DNA of 64,000 nucleotides, from contig JABLWW010000001.1 of assembly GCA_013178295.1 (NCBI GenBank), forward strand, positions 1 to 64,000, in the 5' to 3' direction. This stretch comes from Anaerolineae bacterium (GTDB taxonomy: Bacteria; Chloroflexota; Anaerolineae; Anaerolineales; Anaerolineaceae). This document shows, one piece after another, positions 60,370 to 64,000 of the stretch. The translations under genes were made by a program, and so were the position numbers. The first letter of the stretch is position 1, and each line of letters opens with the position of its first letter. The notes below the pieces were generated by a model that was given only the letters and a program-made list of their open reading frames with translations, was not told the DNA's origin and made no database searches.

Positions 60370-61161
60370 ATGATGGCTGATAAAAGCACCTCTTTACCGC
60401 GGCGCAGCAGCCAACATTGGTTCATCACGCTTGCCGAGTGGGCGTTGGGCGTCAGTGCCGCCTGGTTTGTGGCGACAATGCTCTCCAGCCTGCTGCTGAT
60501 ATCTTTTGTTCTCTCGGAGGGGGAACGAAGCAGCTCCACAGGCCCCCGCACGTTGTTTGGGACTTTCCCTGGCGCTTTGCTGGGTGGGGCATTGATCGGG
60601 GTTGTGCCAGCTGTTTTTGTAGGCTTGTTGTGGCAGCGGGCTTTGCGGCAGCCGCGGCGCGCGGCTCTCCTCGCTGCTGTGACCGCCGTAGGGATCACCA
60701 GTGTGCTGTGTGCGCTCAGCTCTTATTCTGCGGCGCCGCCGCAAAGTTACATTGCGCGGGCTGTCATCGTTGGCGTTATGTGCGGATTGCTCGGTGGCAC
60801 GTTTGCCGGTGTATTCACCTGGCAGATTCTGCTGCGCTGTGGGCTGCAGGGGCGCGGCTGGTTCTGGGCTACGCTGTCGGGCTGGATGGCAGGGTGGATT
60901 ATTCTTGCCAGCACCTCAGCGTTGGCGCGCGAGTTCAGCCTGCGCTCCTTTGCTGTCAACCTGGTGGGCGGGGCGTTGGTTGGTCTGCTGCAATGGCCTA
61001 TCCTGCGCCATCAACTGAGGTTGGCTGTTTGGTGGATTGTTGCCAGCGCTTTGGGGTGGAGTATCTTTTTTGGAATGGGGTACGGTGTGATCACTGCTTT
61101 GGCGCTTGTGCTTCTCTTGCGGTATAATGCCCCTTCCTTATCGGAATCACAAGCACCATGA
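60370..61161 (+). CDS. Polytopic membrane protein, unknown function
   Basis: Unrecognised 263-residue protein with about eight hydrophobic helices, short loops and many glycines; a small-residue-rich helix (GALLGGALIGVVPAVFVGLLW) recalls DUF-type glycine-zipper membrane proteins. No catalytic motif is visible. An ATG at 60331 would add 13 residues but lacks a ribosome binding site; ATGATG at 60370 has AGG four bases upstream. The product ends 100 bases before nurA and may be unrelated to it. Confidence 0.7.
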   Translation: MMADKSTSLPRRSSQHWFITLAEWALGVSAAWFVATMLSSLLLISFVLSEGERSSSTGPRTLFGTFPGALLGGALIGVVPAVFVGLLWQRALRQPRRAALLAAVTAVGITSVLCALSSYSAAPPQSYIARAVIVGVMCGLLGGTFAGVFTWQILLRCGLQGRGWFWATLSGWMAGWIILASTSALAREFSLRSFAVNLVGGALVGLLQWPILRHQLRLAVWWIVASALGWSIFFGMGYGVITALALVLLLRYNAPSLSESQAP

Positions 61162-61263
61162 TTCTTGTGTGATGCCTGATATTTGCTGATATGCTCCAGA
61201 TGCTGTTTTCATTGACAGGATAGAAAACATATTCTACAATAAACGAAAATCCCAGAGGTGGGC

Positions 61264-62460
61264 ATGCCAGTAAACTATCAGGAAATTCGCCAGCAGATTA
61301 TCCAAAGGGGGCGGGAAGCGCCCCAGCAGCAAGCAAGAATCCGCCAACAGGTGGATCAGGCGCGCCAGTTGCTGCACGATCATGATGGGCAAATGGAAGC
61401 GCTACGTCAGCTGGTGGCGGAGGCGCAGAGAGAGAACGATGCCCTGCGCTGCGCTGTGCCGCTTGCGGAAAATCTTACCCAGACGTTTGCGCCGCCCCAG
61501 CAATCACCGGAATGTATTCTTCTGGCTGCTGATGGTTCTCAGGTTACACCCAGCCGCCATGATGCCGTAGAGTTTGGTGTGATTAATATCGGCGTGATCC
61601 GTCTGCAGCCCGGAACCAATCAGCCGCCTGTGGAAAAGGTTTTCAGCCGCTTTCTCTGCTTTGATGACCTGAATACTCCGGAAGGGCCCCTGACGGAAGA
61701 GATGGTTACCCTGCGGCGCGATTTGGATGAACGCAAAGTGCTTGCTGAACTCGCAGAGGAGGAAAAGCACAGTGCGCTGCCTGTCATTGCACTTACCGAT
61801 GGACCTCTGGAGCTGTACCGTGATCCCAAAGGCGGTCCGGCCTACCAGAATGCATTGGGAGCGTATCAGGAGGTGCTTCGCAGGCTGCGCGAAATGAAGA
61901 CTGCCACAGCCGGTTATGTTGACCGTTCGCGCTCCGATCTGGTTGTCCGTTTGCTGGAGCTGCTGACCTTGACGAAGGAAGAGCTTCGGCGGGGCGTTTA
62001 TAAACGCAAATTTGACAGATTGGTGGATGCACATTTGTATTCTTCACTCCTGCAGCCGTATAACCGCTCGGCGGTATTTGCCATTCAGTCTCCCTCGGCG
62101 CAGCGTTTTGAAGAAGACCTGGCGCTGCGTTTCTTTTATCTCAATCTTGCTGTGCCCACAATGGCACGTGCGCACCCCTACCTTGCGCGGGTGGAAATCC
62201 CTAAATGGGTTGCAGACGAGCCATTTTTGATTGATTTATTACATGGCGCTCTGGTTGCCCAATGCCGTTTGATGGGAAATCAACCCTATCCTTACGTTTT
62301 ACATCGGGCGCATGAGGTTGCTGTTATTAAGTTGGATGAAAAGAAGGTGATCTCCGAGATGTTTCTCACAGAACTGCGCAATAATGGCGTAGATGTGGGC
62401 GGGATGTCTTACAAACAGCTTGCTAAAGATCATAGTGGAAATCGAACGAGGTGTAAATGA
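61264..62460 (+). CDS. nurA: NurA-type 5'-3' nuclease
   Basis: 398 residues. The NurA nuclease domain (about 75-370) has ILLAADGSQVTPSRHD with the first catalytic Asp, IALTDGPLELYRDP with the second Asp, then SAVFAIQSPSAQRF and the late YPYVLHRAHEVAVI. The N-terminal 70 residues form a Gln/Arg-rich coil. NurA with the HerA translocase processes DNA ends. AGAGGTGG lies before the ATG. Its stop overlaps the next gene by 4 nt, and herA follows that, confirming the pair. Confidence 0.92.
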   Translation: MPVNYQEIRQQIIQRGREAPQQQARIRQQVDQARQLLHDHDGQMEALRQLVAEAQRENDALRCAVPLAENLTQTFAPPQQSPECILLAADGSQVTPSRHDAVEFGVINIGVIRLQPGTNQPPVEKVFSRFLCFDDLNTPEGPLTEEMVTLRRDLDERKVLAELAEEEKHSALPVIALTDGPLELYRDPKGGPAYQNALGAYQEVLRRLREMKTATAGYVDRSRSDLVVRLLELLTLTKEELRRGVYKRKFDRLVDAHLYSSLLQPYNRSAVFAIQSPSAQRFEEDLALRFFYLNLAVPTMARAHPYLARVEIPKWVADEPFLIDLLHGALVAQCRLMGNQPYPYVLHRAHEVAVIKLDEKKVISEMFLTELRNNGVDVGGMSYKQLAKDHSGNRTRCK

Positions 62461-63113
62461 GTGCAATCGAGATTGGAAAATTATTGCGTTCCAGCACCAA
62501 TGGCTGTGTGATTGGCTGCCGCGTCTCCGAGCTTAATGCTCCAAGTTTGGGCGCGCTTGTGCGTGCGCCGCTTGATGAAAAAGAAACTGTGCAGGCAGTA
62601 GGGCTGATTTATGATATTCACATTGATGATGATGGTTTGGTGCGCCAGCTGATCACTGCCCGCGAGGTTTCGCAGGAGGTTATTCTGGATAACCGCATGA
62701 ACCGCAATGTGCCGGTAGAGATCAGTGTGTTGTTTGTCGGGCATTTGCTGGGAGGGGATGTGTATCATTTGCTGCCACCGCGCCCTCCGCTGACGCTGGA
62801 TGCCATTTATCTGTGCACTGATGAGGAACTGCGTCAGTTTACTTCCAGCGGGCGTTTTGGCTACTTTCGCCATATTCTGCGTGCCAGTGATTTGCCCACC
62901 GGGGAGTTGCTGGCAGCGCATATCCGCCAGGTGGCTGCGGCACAGAGCGCGGCTGGAAATGCGGGCTGGCTCAGCGCCGCGGTGCAGGAGTTGATTGTTC
63001 TGCTACGCGATGATTATCCTGCTTTGATGAGTGTGCTTGGCGCGTTGGGAGATACGGGTTTGCAATTTGATATTATCCATCAGGCTGGTCTGGGAAGAGG
63101 AGGTCAATCATGA
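62457..63113 (+). CDS. Small protein between nurA and herA, possible HAS-barrel-like subunit
   Basis: 218 residues, family not recognised. It begins IGKLLRSSTNGCVIGCRVSE, continues LGALVRAPLDEKETVQAVGL and has VEISVLFVGHLLGGDVYHLL, a beta-rich pattern similar to HAS-barrel domains that open HerA-type ATPases; the C-terminal half (about 115-215) is helical. It overlaps nurA and herA by 4 nt each, so the three are translationally coupled. It may be an accessory of the HerA-NurA machine. The HAS-barrel reading is an inference. Confidence 0.75.
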   Translation: MSAIEIGKLLRSSTNGCVIGCRVSELNAPSLGALVRAPLDEKETVQAVGLIYDIHIDDDGLVRQLITAREVSQEVILDNRMNRNVPVEISVLFVGHLLGGDVYHLLPPRPPLTLDAIYLCTDEELRQFTSSGRFGYFRHILRASDLPTGELLAAHIRQVAAAQSAAGNAGWLSAAVQELIVLLRDDYPALMSVLGALGDTGLQFDIIHQAGLGRGGQS

Positions 63114-64000
63114 TGCTGACGGCTGACCAGGATAGTGCCTCGATGTATATTGGCTATGTTGTAGGCGGAGGGTTGAAAGAAAACCTGCGTGTGCGGCTTA
63201 CGGTGCCCTCTCAGGAGGTGCAAGAGGGTGGTTTTGTGGTGATTGAGAGCGGTGATTGGCTGTATTACGGGCTGATTACCGATCTGTTGTTGGGCGCCAC
63301 CGACCCGCGTTTTGCCGATGAGCAGAGCGAAGTGCGCCTGCCGCCGGGGCTGGCGGGTCTGTTACACGGACAGACACTTTACACCAACCTGGAGGTATTG
63401 CCAGTGCTCATGTTGGAGCGAGGTCCGGAACTACACGACGTGCGCTATGATGCGTGGCGACAGACGCATGCGGGGGATCAAGAACCGCGCCCAATGCCCA
63501 TCAAGACCATTCCGCCGCATCACGCGCCGGTGCGGCTGGCGAATGCCGCTGATGTGGCGCAGATCTTTGGCGACCCGGAGGACAAGGAGAATTTTATCAT
63601 TGGCAGCACGCGCGAGCAAAATCATCCGGTGTGTATTGACCTGGAAAAATTTGTCAAGCGCTCTTCGGGCATCTTTGGCGCAACTGGCTCGGGGAAGTCT
63701 TTTCTAACGCGCATGATTCTGGCGGGGTTAATTCACTATAACCGCTGCTCGGTGCTGGTTTTTGACATGCATAATGAGTACGGTTTTGACGATACGGCAT
63801 CTGATACCAATGCGCTCATTGCTGGGCTGCGCAGCAAGTTTCCTGCCCGTGTGCGTGTTGTCAGTCTGGGCGGAAGCAGCAACATTCGCGGCCATAACGC
63901 CGATTTCAACCTGGTGCTGTGCGAGAAAGATATTCAACCTGAGGATATCGAGTTGCTGACGCGCGAACTGGATTTGAAGGATACCACCCCCACTACGCTC
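63110..64000 (+). CDS. herA: HerA family DNA translocase/helicase (partial, runs off the window)
   Basis: The first 297 residues are present. A HAS-barrel-like N-domain (about 12-100; YIGYVVGGGLKENLRVRLTV, GDWLYYGLITDLLLG) leads to the RecA-like ATPase core with Walker A IFGATGSGKSFLTRMILAGL (about 190-210) and Walker B VLVFDMHNEYGF, where D-x-H-x-EY is the HerA/FtsK-like signature. GGAGG is six bases before the ATG, which overlaps the previous stop (ATGA). HerA forms a hexamer that feeds DNA to NurA. The family is usually 500-620 residues, so about half is missing. Confidence 0.92.
   Translation, partial: MMLTADQDSASMYIGYVVGGGLKENLRVRLTVPSQEVQEGGFVVIESGDWLYYGLITDLLLGATDPRFADEQSEVRLPPGLAGLLHGQTLYTNLEVLPVLMLERGPELHDVRYDAWRQTHAGDQEPRPMPIKTIPPHHAPVRLANAADVAQIFGDPEDKENFIIGSTREQNHPVCIDLEKFVKRSSGIFGATGSGKSFLTRMILAGLIHYNRCSVLVFDMHNEYGFDDTASDTNALIAGLRSKFPARVRVVSLGGSSNIRGHNADFNLVLCEKDIQPEDIELLTRELDLKDTTPTTL

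Noticed and set aside
60279-60380. A 33-codon frame (GTG start, AGGAGG upstream) before the membrane protein gene
   Set aside because: The ribosome binding site is good, but the peptide is short, basic, without known features, and overlaps the start of the next gene. It could be a leader peptide; evidence is too thin.
61264-64000. A HerA-based antiphage defence system
   Set aside because: No SIR2, DUF4297 or other known toxic effector gene is visible next to it; NurA-HerA with repair function is the simpler reading. Sequence beyond 64000 could change this.
1-64000. CRISPR arrays, insertion sequences, integrases, phage genes, rRNA operons
   Set aside because: None were found. The only notable tandem repeats are the pstS 30-bp units and the 11-bp Pho box repeats.

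Overview
The window reads as a chromosomal segment of a Chloroflexota bacterium, most likely class Anaerolineae (inference from gene content, not from a search). Pointers are a B12-dependent ribonucleotide reductase next to nrdR, an L35 with an N-terminal MPRKQK extension, a ThrRS without TGS domain under T-box control, a lone Flp-type pilin, PstA with a large extracytoplasmic insert, a nurA/herA pair, Thr/Pro-rich surface lipoproteins, and no outer-membrane or LPS-core genes. Coding density is high and gene-end overlaps of 1-11 nt are common. No insertion sequence, prophage, CRISPR array or rRNA was seen.

Layout. 1-5.4 kb: the first codons of a leftward gene, nrdJ and nrdR, then a parvulin lipoprotein and a membrane-anchored protein with an unusual C-terminal domain. 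5.4-10.6 kb: a leftward block of trmH-like methyltransferase/macro-domain gene, rplT-rpmI-infC (infC appears to start with AUC), thrS with a complete T-box leader, and tRNA-Val(GAC). 10.6-30.5 kb: housekeeping and envelope genes (large membrane protein, M24 peptidase, MBL hydrolase, RNase Y, RecX, PfkB kinase, GAF-PAS-adenylate cyclase, PAP2 phosphatase, metalloprotease, Wzy/Wzz pair, MntP, uridine kinase, M20 peptidase).

30.5-41.4 kb is a phosphate region on the minus strand: phoB-phoR, then a promoter carrying five TTAACA-like repeats at exact 11-bp spacing (a Pho box), then pstS-pstC-pstA-pstB-phoU. The run continues without an evident terminator into two tandem thymidylate-kinase-like genes (the second with Arg in place of the Walker A Lys), a CHAD-domain gene and a stand-alone HD domain resembling the C-terminal domain of exopolyphosphatase Ppx/GppA. 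This extended Pho operon is my best candidate for an undescribed system, possibly linking phosphate limitation, polyphosphate and nucleotide phosphorylation.

41.3-57.2 kb is an exopolysaccharide locus in two divergent arms. The left arm (bi-domain oxidoreductase, heparinase II/III-like protein, GT4) runs directly into phoB-phoR. The right arm (Wzy-TPR, Wzx flippase, FkbM methyltransferase, DUF115-like protein, GT4, PIG-V-like mannosyltransferase, WecG/TagA transferase, polyprenyl-phosphate sugar transferase) gives a near complete Wzx/Wzy pathway. After it come a lipoprotein sharing the unusual C-terminal domain of the 4.5-kb gene, a 48-residue Flp pilin, a second lipoprotein, a class V aminotransferase, a membrane protein, and nurA - small gene - herA, with herA cut by the window end.
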